From Rhodoferax_B ferrireducens_A (GTDB taxonomy: Bacteria > Pseudomonadota > Gammaproteobacteria > Burkholderiales > Burkholderiaceae_C), in NCBI RefSeq assembly GCF_031458075.1, contig NZ_JAVDXT010000004.1, positions 434,001 through 498,000 on the forward strand: a stretch of DNA of 64,000 nucleotides, written 5' to 3'. How positions within the stretch are numbered: the first letter of the stretch is position 1; every line of letters begins with the position of its first letter. Positions 26,820-34,752 of this stretch are shown here, piece after piece. Made by a program: the position numbers and the translations under genes. The notes under the pieces were generated by a model. It was given only the letters and a program-made list of their open reading frames with translations, was not told the origin of the DNA and made no database searches.

Positions 26820-27172
26820 TAAAACCTCCCCACGATGGTGGACAGGCGCAGGATGGGTGAGTTGCCGTCGAACACCTGGGCATCGACCCTCCGGAAGCTC
26901 GGGTTCGGCGTGGGCAGCACCGACAGGCGCACGTCGTACACGTGGCCGGCCTGTTCGCAGCTCTGGCTGCTGTCGCCCACGCCGGGCATCTGGGTCGACA
27001 GGCGCATCTTGATCAGCTCGTTCTCGGCGCACAGATGGGCCAGCAGCACATCGGTCTGGCGCGTGGCATTGGTGGTCAGCGCCTGGGTGGCCTGCAGGCC
27101 GGCGATCAGCGCGATGGACACGATGCCCAGGGCGACCAGCACCTCGATCAAAGTAAAGCCACGGGCTTTCAT
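26819..27172 (-). CDS. gspI: Type II secretion minor pseudopilin GspI
   Basis: A 117-residue minor pseudopilin. MKARGFTLIEVLVALGIVSI gives the prepilin cleavage site and helix; the LCAENELIKMRLSTQMPGVG segment is characteristic of GspI. Its ATG overlaps the gspH stop (ATGA). Confidence 0.95.
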   Translation of the reverse strand: MKARGFTLIEVLVALGIVSIALIAGLQATQALTTNATRQTDVLLAHLCAENELIKMRLSTQMPGVGDSSQSCEQAGHVYDVRLSVLPTPNPSFRRVDAQVFDGNSPILRLSTIVGRF

Positions 27173-27627
27173 GGCGAGATGGTCTGCACGGTGAACGGCC
27201 GCGCGCCGTCGGTGGCGATGCGCAGCGCCTGGGCCGGCTGGCTGATGGACTGCAGCACCACTTCCTGCCGGCCAATCAGCGGCTCGGGGCCGAGTGGCAC
27301 GGGGGCGGTGTTGCGGGCCACCGTGTCGTTGCCCAGCCAGCGCTCGGGCAGGGCCCCGGTGGGCAGGCCGTCAAACGCAAAGCCCTGGGGCGTGAGTCGC
27401 CAGCGCACCGGCACACCGCTGGCGCGCGACTGGGCGCGGGCCGATTCAAACAGGGCCGCCAGCCGGGCCGCGTCGCGCTCCAGCAAGGTCTGGCTGCTGT
27501 CGCGCATCGCGAAACCCACGCCGGCGCTGGCGATGGCGATGATGGCGACGACGACCAGCAGTTCTAGAAGGGTGAAGCCCTTCTGGGCAGGGAACAATGG
27601 ACTACTGCCAACTGCCGATATCGGCAT
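27169..27627 (-). CDS. gspH: Type II secretion minor pseudopilin GspH
   Basis: A minor pseudopilin of about 152 residues. QKGFTLLELLVVVAIIAIAS is the prepilin cleavage site and helix; the DSSQTLLERDAARLAALFES and VRWRLTPQGFAFDGLP segments fit GspH. The start is uncertain: ATG at 27627 overlaps gspG by 26 bases and gives a 16-residue leader, while a TTG at 27597, four bases after the gspG stop, would give the shorter leader MFPAQKG. Confidence 0.92.
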   Translation of the reverse strand: MPISAVGSSPLFPAQKGFTLLELLVVVAIIAIASAGVGFAMRDSSQTLLERDAARLAALFESARAQSRASGVPVRWRLTPQGFAFDGLPTGALPERWLGNDTVARNTAPVPLGPEPLIGRQEVVLQSISQPAQALRIATDGARPFTVQTISP

Positions 27628-28039
27628 TCTTGCCTTCGCCGCCGGCCTGGCCATCGGCGCCGAAGGACATCACGTCGATCTCGCCTTGCACGCCGGGGTT
27701 CAGGTACTGGTAGGGGCGGCTCCAGGGGTCGTTGGGCAGCTTTTCCACATAGGGCTTCCAGTTCGGCGGTACCGGGTTGGTGCTGGGCTTGGCGACCAGG
27801 GCTTGCAGGCCTTGTTCGGCCGTGGGGTAGCGCTGGTTGTCCAGCTTGTAGAGCTTCAGGGCCTGCACCAGGTTGTTCACGTCGGTCTTGGCGGCAGTGG
27901 CGCGGGCGTCGTCGGCGCGGTCCAGCACATTGGGCACGATCAGTGCGGCCAGCACGCCAATGATGACCAGCACCACCATCAGTTCAATCAAGGTAAAGCC
28001 GTGTTGCCAGCGGCGGCGGAGTGCGGTGTGGTGTGTCAT
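27602..28039 (-). CDS. gspG: Type II secretion major pseudopilin GspG
   Basis: A 145-residue major pseudopilin. The leader ends at QHG and the mature chain starts FTLIELMVVLVIIGVLAAL; the Ala-rich helix and the calcium-loop region with DQRYPTAEQGLQALV-like sequence and PWSRPYQYLNPG follow, and the C-terminus DVMSFGADGQAGGEGKNADI holds the calcium-binding aspartates. First gene of the minus-strand secretion run; gspC starts divergently 22 bases away. Confidence 0.97.
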   Translation of the reverse strand: MTHHTALRRRWQHGFTLIELMVVLVIIGVLAALIVPNVLDRADDARATAAKTDVNNLVQALKLYKLDNQRYPTAEQGLQALVAKPSTNPVPPNWKPYVEKLPNDPWSRPYQYLNPGVQGEIDVMSFGADGQAGGEGKNADIGSWQ

Positions 28040-28061
28040 GGGCTGCGATGATAATCAATGC

Positions 28062-28517
28062 ATGTTAATCAACGCATCCGACTCTGTTATGGCACGCTGG
28101 GCGCCGCGGCTGGTGACCTTTGCCGTCTGGGCCCTGGCCTTGGCGAGTGCCGTGTACTGGGGCTTGAAATCGACCTCCGAGCCCGGCGGCCCGCAGGCGG
28201 CAGTGCTGGCCCAGGGCCGTGCGCCCATCGATACCGGCGCTGTCGCCCGCCTGCTGGGCGGGGCGCCGCAGGGGCCGGCAACGGTGGCGCTGGTGAATCC
28301 TTCGACCCGGTTCGCACTGGTGGGCGTGATTGCCGGCCAGGGCACGGGCGGCGCGGCGCTGATCGCGGTGGATGGCAAGCCGCCCAAGCCCTACCGCGTG
28401 GGCAGCGTGGTGGATGGCGATCTGCTGCTGCAGTCGGTCGCGCCGCGCCGCGCCGAGTTGGCGCCGCGCATGGACGGCCCGGCCGCGTTCGCGCTGGAAA
28501 TGCCGGCTAGGAAATAG
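28062..28517 (+). CDS. gspC: Type II secretion protein GspC
   Basis: A 151-residue inner-membrane protein that bridges the inner platform and the secretin. One membrane helix (about residues 15-33, LVTFAVWALALASAVYWGL), a linker, and the HR domain (FALVGVIAGQGTGGAALIAV, GKPPKPYRVGSVVDGDLLL). There is no PDZ domain, giving the short form common in this order. ATGs at 28062 and 28089 are both possible. It is transcribed away from gspG, unlike the gspC-D-E order of enteric systems. A 98-base repeat begins immediately after its stop codon. Confidence 0.9.
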   Translation: MLINASDSVMARWAPRLVTFAVWALALASAVYWGLKSTSEPGGPQAAVLAQGRAPIDTGAVARLLGGAPQGPATVALVNPSTRFALVGVIAGQGTGGAALIAVDGKPPKPYRVGSVVDGDLLLQSVAPRRAELAPRMDGPAAFALEMPARK

Positions 28518-28615
28518 GTACACCCCCAGGCTACACACTGCGTGTTTTCGCCAACGCCCTTGCAGGGGGCAACACCAGCAGCCTGGCGAAGCCAGTTCTG
28601 CGGTGTTTCTGGGGG
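28518..28615 (+). repeat. Long dispersed repeat B, copy 1
   Basis: Begins GTACACCCCCAGGCTACA directly after the gspC stop, contains CCTTGCAGGGGGCA and CCTGGCGAAGCCAGTTC, and ends near GGTGTTTCTGGG. An inverted second copy lies at 60606-60702 between phaA and phaB. It sits between convergent gspC and cobC. Its internal inverted segments may fold into hairpins. Confidence 0.85.
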
Positions 28616-28636
28616 GCGTGGGTTTTGGCTGAAGCG

Positions 28637-29173
28637 TTATTTAAAGAATATGCACTCGCCGTAGCCGGGTGCGGCCTGCGGCCATTGGCTGGCTTGTGTG
28701 ATCTGGCGCAGCCCGGCGTGCAGCAGGGAGCAGGCCCGGATGACCCCGGCATGGGTGATCCACAGCGTGGGGCCATCGCCTTTTTCATCCCAGGCAGCTG
28801 CTACCCGTTGCATGAACCCTTGCACCGATTCGCCGCCGCCCGGCCGGTGCTGGGCGAAGTCGGCGGTCCAAGCGTCCAGCGCGCTCTGGCCTATGGCGTC
28901 CCAGCGCTGGCCTTCCCAGCTGCCGAAATCCATCTCGCGCAGGCGTGGGTCGAGATTAGGCATCAAATCGGGTCTTAGCGCAGATAGAACCTGCGCCAGC
29001 TGCTCGCATCTTTGTAGCGTGGAGCTGCGCACATGGCAGCCTGTGGGCAGCATGGCGGCCAGCTTTTCGGCCGCGGCCTGGGTGGCTGGCGCATCGGCTG
29101 CCAGGTCCAACGCGCCGTAGCAGATGCCAGTCGCTACCAGCGGCTGGGCGTGGCGCACGGCCCACAAAGTCAT
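28637..29173 (-). CDS. cobC: Histidine phosphatase, probable alpha-ribazole phosphatase CobC
   Basis: A 178-residue phosphoglycerate-mutase-like phosphatase. The catalytic RHA motif is at the N-terminus (LWAVRHAQP) where most members have RHG; REMDFGSWEGQRWDAIG is the second family block and WITHAGVIRA holds the second catalytic histidine. CobC removes the 5'-phosphate in assembly of the lower cobalamin ligand, which fits the overlap with cobS (ATGA). Residues around 50-70 (LQRCEQLAQVLSALRPDL) are encoded by a copy of the dispersed repeat. Without the cobS neighbour only a general phosphatase call would be safe. Confidence 0.85.
   Translation of the reverse strand: MTLWAVRHAQPLVATGICYGALDLAADAPATQAAAEKLAAMLPTGCHVRSSTLQRCEQLAQVLSALRPDLMPNLDPRLREMDFGSWEGQRWDAIGQSALDAWTADFAQHRPGGGESVQGFMQRVAAAWDEKGDGPTLWITHAGVIRACSLLHAGLRQITQASQWPQAAPGYGECIFFK
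28974..29018 (+). repeat. Dispersed palindromic repeat, copy 6 (inside cobC)
   Basis: TTAGCGCAGATAGAACCTGCG, opening into CAGCTGCTCGCATCTTTGTAGC. The core is GCGCAG-N7-CTGCGC. Antisense in cobC, in frame. Confidence 0.8.
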
Positions 29174-29970
29174 CGCAAAGCCGCGGCCGCGCCCAGGTAG
29201 AAGGCGATTTCACAGACCTGCTGGGTGGCGCCCAGGCAGTCGCCGGTAAAGCCCTGCAGCCGTCGCACAAACAGTCGGCGCATCCAGAACAGGGCCAGGC
29301 CGCTGCCAACCATGCCTGCTATTAAAAATGTAGCTCCTTGCGCATACAGTACCAGCGCCAGCGGCATAAAACACCATAGGAATGCAATCGCCAGGGCGGC
29401 GTGGCTGATCTGCTCGGCCAGCGGCTTGCTCTTGGAGGTGGCGGCGTCGCCCACATGCGGCAGCCAGCGCACCAGCAGCAGCGGGCAAAAGCGCGACCAC
29501 ACATGGCCGCCGACCAGGGCCGCCAGCAAGGCGGTGCCACTGTAGGCGTCCAGCAAGGCCAGCAACGCGACCTTGGCCAGCAGCGCCAGCACCAGCGCCA
29601 TGGCGCCAAAAGCACCGACGCGCGAGTCCTTCATGATCTCCAGCGCCCGGTCGCGGTTGGCGCTGCCGCCCAGGCCGTCGGCTACATCGGCCAGGCCGTC
29701 TTCATGGAAGCCGCCGGTCAGCAGCACCGTGGCGATGGTGCACAGCACCGCGGTCACCAGCGCATTGCCCGGTCGCCCGTGCAGTAGCGTGCCGCTGGCG
29801 GCGGCCACCGTGCAGGCCACCAAGGCCACCAGCCAGCCGACGCCGGGGAAGTGCGCTGCACTGGCGCGCAGCATCGCCGGGCTGTAGCCGACCCAGGCCG
29901 CCAGCCGCCCAGTGACCGGGATGCGGGTGAAGAACTGGACGGCTAGCAGGTAGTGGCGCAGGGCATCCAC
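29170..29970 (-). CDS. cobS: Adenosylcobinamide-GDP ribazoletransferase CobS
   Basis: A 266-residue integral membrane enzyme joining adenosylcobinamide-GDP to alpha-ribazole in the last step of the nucleotide loop. Signatures: FFTRIPV near residue 14, the TGGFHEDGLADVADGLGG metal-binding block near 85-102, RALEIMKDSRVGAFG, and GGHVWSRFCPLLL. Several membrane helices follow. The start codon is GTG at 29970, one base after the ilvA stop, with its ribosome site inside ilvA. A copy of the dispersed repeat encodes part of one hydrophobic segment (LVLYAQGATFLIAGM). Confidence 0.95.
   Translation of the reverse strand: MDALRHYLLAVQFFTRIPVTGRLAAWVGYSPAMLRASAAHFPGVGWLVALVACTVAAASGTLLHGRPGNALVTAVLCTIATVLLTGGFHEDGLADVADGLGGSANRDRALEIMKDSRVGAFGAMALVLALLAKVALLALLDAYSGTALLAALVGGHVWSRFCPLLLVRWLPHVGDAATSKSKPLAEQISHAALAIAFLWCFMPLALVLYAQGATFLIAGMVGSGLALFWMRRLFVRRLQGFTGDCLGATQQVCEIAFYLGAAAALR
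29318..29362 (-). repeat. Dispersed palindromic repeat, copy 7 (inside cobS)
   Basis: GCTATTAAAAATGTAGCTCC followed by TTGCGCATACAGTACCAGCGCCAGC. In frame in cobS, it encodes part of a membrane segment. Confidence 0.8.
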
Positions 29971-29971
29971 A

Positions 29972-31567
29972 TCAGCTCTGCAGGAACAGGCGGTACACCG
30001 GGTTCAGGGTTTCTTCGACACAGGGGTAGTCGAGCGTATCGCGGAATGTGGCAAACGCCTTGTCGTCGGCCTTGGGCACCTGGATGCCGACCAGGATACG
30101 GCCGTAGTCGGCGCCCTGGTTGCGGTAGTGGAACAGGGTGATGTTCCAGCCCGGACGCATCAGGCTCAGGAACTTCATCAGCGCGCCCGGCCGTTCGGGG
30201 AAGGTGCAGCGCAGCAGACGCTCGTCCTGGGCCAGAGCGGAATGGCCGCCAACCATGTGGCGGATGTGCTCCTTGGCGAGTTCGTCGTGGGTCAGGTCCA
30301 GCGCCTTGAAGCCATGCTTGCTGAAGTTGGCCGCGATTTTCTGCGATTCGCCCTTGGCCGAGGTGGTCAGGCCGACAAACACATGGCCTTTGACGGCGTC
30401 GCTGATGCGGTAGTTGAACTCGGTCACATTGCGCGGGCCGCCGGGCAGCTGGCCAATCAGCTCGCAAAAGCGCTTGAAGCTGCCGCGCTCTTCGGGCATG
30501 GTGACGGCAAACAGCGCTTCGCGCTCCTCGCCGACCTCGGCGCGCTCGGCGACGAAGCGCAGGCGGTCGAAGTTCATGTTGGCGCCGCACAGGATGACGG
30601 CGTAGGTTTCGCCCTTCTTCTTGTGCTTGGCCACGTACTGCTTGACCGCAGCCACGGCCATGGCGCCCGACGGTTCGACGATGCTGCGGGTGTCGACGAA
30701 CACGTCCTTGATGGCCGCGCAGACGGCATCGGTGTCGACGGTGATGTATTCGTCCACCAGATGCCGGGCCACGCGGAAGGTTTCTTCGCCGACCAGCTTG
30801 ACGGCCGTGCCATCGGCAAACAGGCCGACATCGGCCAGGGTCACGCGCTTCTTGGCGTTCACCGACTGCAGCATGGCGTCGGAATCATTGGTTTGCACGC
30901 CGATCACTTTGATCTCGGGCCGCACGGCCTTGATGTAGTTGGCCACGCCAGAGATCAGGCCGCCGCCGCCAATGGCGACGAACACCGCATCCAGCTTCTG
31001 CGAGCCCAGGCCTTGCAGCTGGCGCAGGATTTCCATCGCAATCGTGCCTTGGCCGGCAATCACGTCCGGGTCGTCAAAGGGGTGGACAAAGGTCAGGCCC
31101 TGCTTTTTTTGCAGTTGCAGCGAATGGTTGTAGGCGTCGGTATAGCTATCGCCAAACAGCACGACTTCACCACCCAGCGCGGCCACGGCATCCACCTTCA
31201 CCTGGGGTGTGGTGGTCGGCATGACGATGACGGCGCGGGCGCCGAGCTTGCGCGCGCTCATGGCCACGCCCTGGGCGTGGTTGCCGGCCGAGGCGCAGAT
31301 CACGCCCTTCTTCAGCTGCTGTGGCGTCAGGTGTGCCATCTTGTTGTAGGCGCCGCGCAGCTTGAAGCTGAACACCGGCTGGGTGTCTTCGCGCTTGAGC
31401 AGCACGGTACTGCCCAGGCGGCTGCTGAGATTGCGTGCGGGTTCCAGGGCGGTTTCAACCGCTACGTCGTAGACGCGGGCGGTGAGAATCTTCTTCAGAT
31501 AGTCGGCGGGGGTCAGCGGCTGGGGTGCCTTGGGGGCTTTGGCGGGCTTGGCGGATGCGGTCGTCAT
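29972..31567 (-). CDS. ilvA: Threonine ammonia-lyase, biosynthetic (IlvA)
   Basis: A 531-residue PLP enzyme converting threonine to 2-oxobutanoate for isoleucine synthesis. The PLP lysine is in VFSFKLRGAYNKM near residue 75; the glycine-rich phosphate loop is VAIGGGGLISGV near 200. The C-terminal 200 residues hold two ACT-like regulatory domains (ALFAVTMPEERGSFKRFCEL and RCTFPERPGALMKFLSLM), so isoleucine feedback is expected. An AGGAG site precedes the ATG at 31567; an in-frame upstream codon at 31606 is not needed. A strong hairpin with a T run lies 67 bases upstream in the leader. It is followed at once by cobS. Confidence 0.96.
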   Translation of the reverse strand: MTTASAKPAKAPKAPQPLTPADYLKKILTARVYDVAVETALEPARNLSSRLGSTVLLKREDTQPVFSFKLRGAYNKMAHLTPQQLKKGVICASAGNHAQGVAMSARKLGARAVIVMPTTTPQVKVDAVAALGGEVVLFGDSYTDAYNHSLQLQKKQGLTFVHPFDDPDVIAGQGTIAMEILRQLQGLGSQKLDAVFVAIGGGGLISGVANYIKAVRPEIKVIGVQTNDSDAMLQSVNAKKRVTLADVGLFADGTAVKLVGEETFRVARHLVDEYITVDTDAVCAAIKDVFVDTRSIVEPSGAMAVAAVKQYVAKHKKKGETYAVILCGANMNFDRLRFVAERAEVGEEREALFAVTMPEERGSFKRFCELIGQLPGGPRNVTEFNYRISDAVKGHVFVGLTTSAKGESQKIAANFSKHGFKALDLTHDELAKEHIRHMVGGHSALAQDERLLRCTFPERPGALMKFLSLMRPGWNITLFHYRNQGADYGRILVGIQVPKADDKAFATFRDTLDYPCVEETLNPVYRLFLQS

Positions 31568-31606
31568 GGGTTCTCCTCGGTCGTCGATGATAAGGGGCCG
31601 GTCCAT

Positions 31607-31735
31607 ACCACTGGCTCAGACGTAAAAAAGCATAAAAAAAGCCCCGAGTCGTAAGACTCGGGGCTTAAATCCACCTTTTCAGAGGGTGGAGGAGACAAGC
31701 GGTGCAACAAAGAAACTCTGTTGCGATGCCTCAAT
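31607..31735 (-). promoter_or_regulatory. Structured leader upstream of ilvA (candidate attenuator or small RNA)
   Basis: Three successive hairpins can be drawn on the minus strand: GCAACA paired with TGTTGC (31704-31724), CCACC with GGTGG (31671-31689), and a 12-pair stem AAGCCCCGAGTC/GACTCGGGGCTT (31639-31666) followed by a run of seven T. The last is a textbook intrinsic terminator located upstream of the gene. This suggests either attenuation of ilvA or the 3' end of a separate small RNA. I could not fit a convincing Ile/Val/Leu-rich leader peptide, although a frame starting TTG is open through the region. Confidence 0.55.
31634..31666 (-). terminator. Intrinsic terminator upstream of ilvA
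   Basis: A perfect stem of 12 base pairs, loop TTAC on the minus strand, then seven T residues. It would stop minus-strand transcripts before the ilvA start. Confidence 0.8.
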
Positions 31736-31865
31736 TCTAGTCGTTTTCCCTTAGAGATGTTGCGTTGCAGCAAGTTGGGTGTTGCGAAAAACGTGAAGAA
31801 GTTGGCGCCGGAGGGCAAAATCCAGGCTGCACCAGACAATCTGGGTTTGTTACTGAAAGACACCA

Positions 31866-32318
31866 ATGGAATGCACAGTCAGTTGGACCGGCGCAGCGGG
31901 TACCCGCTCCGGCATGGGTTTTGTTGCCGAAACCGGCAGCGGCCACACTTTGACCATGGACGGCGCGCCCGACAGCGCTAAGCCGGAAAACGGCGGCCAG
32001 AACCTGGCGCCGCGCCCGATGGAAACCCTGCTGGCCGGCACCGGCGGCTGCACCGCCTATGACGTGGTGCTGATCCTGAAGCGCGGCCGCCACGATGTGC
32101 GCGGCTGTTCGGTCAAGCTGGCCGCCGACCGCGCCGAGGTCGATCCCAAGGTGTTCACCAAGATCAATATGCACTTCACCGTGACCGGTAAAGGCATTCC
32201 GGCAACTGCGGTGGAGCGGGCGATTGCCATGAGCCACGACAAATACTGCTCGGCGACCATCATGCTGGGCAAGACGGCCGAGATCACCACCAGCTTTGAC
32301 CTAGTCGAAGCAGCCTAA
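31866..32318 (+). CDS. OsmC family protein
   Basis: A 150-residue OsmC/Ohr-fold protein of the YhfA-like branch. The two redox cysteines are in AGTGGCTAYDVV (near residue 63) and DKYCSATIML (near residue 125), the spacing of the family, which reduces organic hydroperoxides or has a related thiol role. MECTVSWTG at the N-terminus is typical. The start ATG is at 31866. It is convergent with coq7, whose stop overlaps its last codons by four bases. Confidence 0.9.
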   Translation: MECTVSWTGAAGTRSGMGFVAETGSGHTLTMDGAPDSAKPENGGQNLAPRPMETLLAGTGGCTAYDVVLILKRGRHDVRGCSVKLAADRAEVDPKVFTKINMHFTVTGKGIPATAVERAIAMSHDKYCSATIMLGKTAEITTSFDLVEAA

Positions 32319-32959
32319 ATCCGGTGCGCCACCGTTGTCATCACCTTGGCGGCCAAGGTCATCAGGGTTTTGACCGGGGCGGGTAAATCCAGCGCCCCCG
32401 CCTGCTGGGCCTGCTGGGCGTGGCGTTCTTCGTCGTCTTTCATTTGCACCACGATGGCCTTGGACGCATGGTCGTTGGCGGGTAAACCGTCCAGATGACT
32501 TTGCAGGTGGGCCGCTACCTGGTTTTCGGTTTCCACCACAAAACCCAGACTCCAGCGGTCGCCACCCAGCTGACCCGCGATTGCGCCCAGGCCAAACGCG
32601 CCGGCGTACCAAAGCGGATTCAGCAGGCTGGGGCGGGCTCCCAGTTCGTCCAGGCGCTGCCGCGTCCAGGCCAGGTGGTCGGTTTCCTCGGCCGCCGCAT
32701 GTTCAAAATGGCGGCGCAAGGCCGGGCTCTTGGTGACCAGCGCCTGCGCGGTGTACAGCGCCTGTGCGCATACCTCGCCTACGTGGTTAACCCGCATTAG
32801 CGCGCCGGCATGGGCTTTCTCGGCGGCGCTCAGCTCGGTCGTTCCTTCGGGAACGGTGGGGCGGCTGCGGCTGGCGTGGGGGATGGTGAAGAGTGTGCGT
32901 AGCATCGAGTCGGCGGTACGGCAGACTTGGTCGACAGAGGGCAAGGCGGGTAGCTGCAT
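32315..32959 (-). CDS. coq7: Demethoxyubiquinone hydroxylase Coq7
   Basis: A 214-residue di-iron monooxygenase that hydroxylates demethoxyubiquinone in ubiquinone synthesis. Di-iron ligands are visible: the Glu of MRVNHVGEVCAQALYTAQ, the EETDHLAW motif, the Glu in VVETENQVAAHLQSH, and the DDEERHAQQA motif. The ATG at 32959 gives the conserved N-terminus; 27 further codons upstream are open but unlikely. Coq7 replaces UbiF in many betaproteobacteria. Confidence 0.95.
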   Translation of the reverse strand: MQLPALPSVDQVCRTADSMLRTLFTIPHASRSRPTVPEGTTELSAAEKAHAGALMRVNHVGEVCAQALYTAQALVTKSPALRRHFEHAAAEETDHLAWTRQRLDELGARPSLLNPLWYAGAFGLGAIAGQLGGDRWSLGFVVETENQVAAHLQSHLDGLPANDHASKAIVVQMKDDEERHAQQAQQAGALDLPAPVKTLMTLAAKVMTTVAHRI

Positions 32960-33023
32960 GCGGATAGCGTCAGGTAGGGACAGGCATCCACTGTAAAGCA
33001 CGCCAGCGGCATCGGGTCCGGGC

Positions 33024-33054
33024 AAAAAAAAGTCCTCCACCAGGGAGGACTTTT
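33024..33054 (-). terminator. Intrinsic terminator after the minus-strand porin
   Basis: An 11-pair stem AAAAGTCCTCC/GGAGGACTTTT, followed on the minus strand by an extended T run. It lies 28 bases beyond the porin stop. Confidence 0.85.
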
Positions 33055-33081
33055 GCAGGGCCGGCCACAGGGGCCGCGATC

Positions 33082-34398
33082 TCAGAAGCGGTGGCGGATG
33101 CCAAAGGCCACGTTGGTCGAGTCGGTACCCGCAGAGGCGGTGACGCCCCCCAGGAAGCCGTTGCCGCCGGGGGCAATTTGCGAGGTGTTCTTGTTGTTGA
33201 AGCGGGTCAGCACGGCATTCAGGTCGGTACGCTTGGACAGAGCGTAGGTGTAGGCCACACCGTACGACGAGCGATCGGCGTTGGCTGCCGTCTTGTCGTT
33301 CATGGTGTTGTAGGCCACCGTCGTCGTATGCGGGCCCATGGTCATGCGGTAGCCGACGTGGAACAGGTTGGAATGCTGTTTGAAGGTGTTGATAAAGGCA
33401 TTTTGCACGGCGGTGGCTGCCGCCGATCCGGCTGCGGCTGCGGCTGCGGCTGAAATGCCCGGATTGGCAGCTGTTATTGCTGCAGTTGCACCAGGCGTCA
33501 AGGCTGCCGCTATCGTAGACAGGCTGGCCGGATGGTCGTCCTTGATGGTGGCGAACATTGTGCTTAAGGTGCCGGGGCCAAGATCAGCCGAAGCGCCCAA
33601 AATGGCATTGGTCAGTGATTTTTGACCTAGTTCGTTTTTCTGTGTGTTGTAGCCTGTACCGATGGCGAAACCCTCGCCTTTGTACGTGGCCATGGCGCCC
33701 AGCAAGCGGTTGGCGGAACTATTGCCTGCCACTTCGCCCATGGCGTACATCGCAGTCGCGGTCAAGCCGCCGGTTTTGATGGCGTATTGCAGCGAATTGC
33801 TGACACGGATGGTGAACGATGCGGGAACCGACACCAGTTGGCCCAATGCCAGGCTGGACTCGGTTTTCATCGAGTCAAAGCTGGCCGACGCCAAGTAGCC
33901 TGGTGTGTACTGGCGGCCTGCCGTAATTGCGCCTACTGGCGTGATCAGGCCCACATAGGCTTGGCGGTCAAACAGATTCTTGTCCACATTGTTCACGCCG
34001 ATGCGTGCACCGATGACGGCATCGGCGGCGGTGACTAAGCCTTGCAATGATGCGGGCAAACCCATTTGGGTGGCGACCGAGGCCCGATCGGGCAGCTGTG
34101 CGCCGGAGGCTGGAGTATTGAAGACGGAACCATTGTCGATTTCAAACCGATTTTCCAGAGTGAAGATGGTTTTCCAACCACCGCCCAAATCCTCGCTGCC
34201 CTTGAGGCCCCAACGCGAACCTTCCATGATGCCGCTAGCGAGCTGGGTGACCGATCCTTGCTTGAGCCCTGTGACATGGTTGAAGCCGACATCGGCCAGC
34301 CCATACAGCGTGACGCTGCTGGTGGGGGTTTCTTGCGCCATAGCCGTTGTGGCCATGCAGCCCAGCACTGCGGCCGCTACCAAAGTCATTCTTGTCAT
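33082..34398 (-). CDS. Outer-membrane porin, Bcc/Omp32-like (minus strand)
   Basis: A 438-residue trimeric-porin-type protein. A signal peptide ends at AMAQ (residue 23 or so); the mature start SSVTLYGLADVGFN and the SRWGLKGSEDLGGGW strand are family hallmarks, and the chain ends in GIRHRF with the terminal Phe needed for barrel insertion. An alanine-rich insert (AAITAANPGISAAAAAAAGS) around residues 290-310 probably forms an extracellular loop. A GGAGA site precedes the ATG at 34398; the frame upstream is not part of the protein. The codon use resembles the neighbours rather than the highly biased plus-strand porin. Confidence 0.93.
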   Translation of the reverse strand: MTRMTLVAAAVLGCMATTAMAQETPTSSVTLYGLADVGFNHVTGLKQGSVTQLASGIMEGSRWGLKGSEDLGGGWKTIFTLENRFEIDNGSVFNTPASGAQLPDRASVATQMGLPASLQGLVTAADAVIGARIGVNNVDKNLFDRQAYVGLITPVGAITAGRQYTPGYLASASFDSMKTESSLALGQLVSVPASFTIRVSNSLQYAIKTGGLTATAMYAMGEVAGNSSANRLLGAMATYKGEGFAIGTGYNTQKNELGQKSLTNAILGASADLGPGTLSTMFATIKDDHPASLSTIAAALTPGATAAITAANPGISAAAAAAAGSAAATAVQNAFINTFKQHSNLFHVGYRMTMGPHTTTVAYNTMNDKTAANADRSSYGVAYTYALSKRTDLNAVLTRFNNKNTSQIAPGGNGFLGGVTASAGTDSTNVAFGIRHRF

Positions 34399-34752
34399 AT
34401 GTTCTCCAAAGTTGTTCACAAAAGCCCCCAGTTGTCCGAGCAAGGCTGCATTTACCGTTCCCGCGAACCTTAAGTTTTTACCATCGGCATCACGTGCTTT
34501 GTATGGTGCCGAGTAAGTTACCGGTAAAAGTCGCTTCTGCGACTTTTTTGTAAAGGGAAAACCCTTTACGCCTCTGGAAGCGATGTAAAGATTGCGTTGT
34601 TTAAAGCCCACAAAGGGAACTTTTTTCCCCCGCTAGTCACGCGATTGTCCGAACACGTCTGTTGTAATCGCTTCAGCTTCTGAAACAAGGAGTGGCGTCG
34701 CGGTAGCAGCCCGGCTGTGTACCCGGCAACTTTCAATCTTTGGAGAATTTGA
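34399..34752. promoter_or_regulatory. Intergenic region between two divergent porins, with two hairpins
   Basis: The 354 bases between the porins are AT-richer than the surroundings. Two perfect adjacent hairpins lie near the middle: AAAAGTCGC-TTCT-GCGACTTTT (34526-34548) followed by T residues, and GTAAAGGG-AAAA-CCCTTTAC (34550-34569). The first looks like a plus-strand intrinsic terminator although no gene precedes it, so a small RNA or a regulated porin leader is possible. A TGGAGAA ribosome site (about 34740) serves the plus-strand porin. No sigma-70 hexamers were assigned with confidence. Confidence 0.5.
34526..34548 (+). terminator. Hairpin with T run between divergent porins
   Basis: A nine-pair perfect stem, TTCT loop and a T-rich end, on the plus strand about 200 bases before the plus-strand porin. 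Confidence 0.6.
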
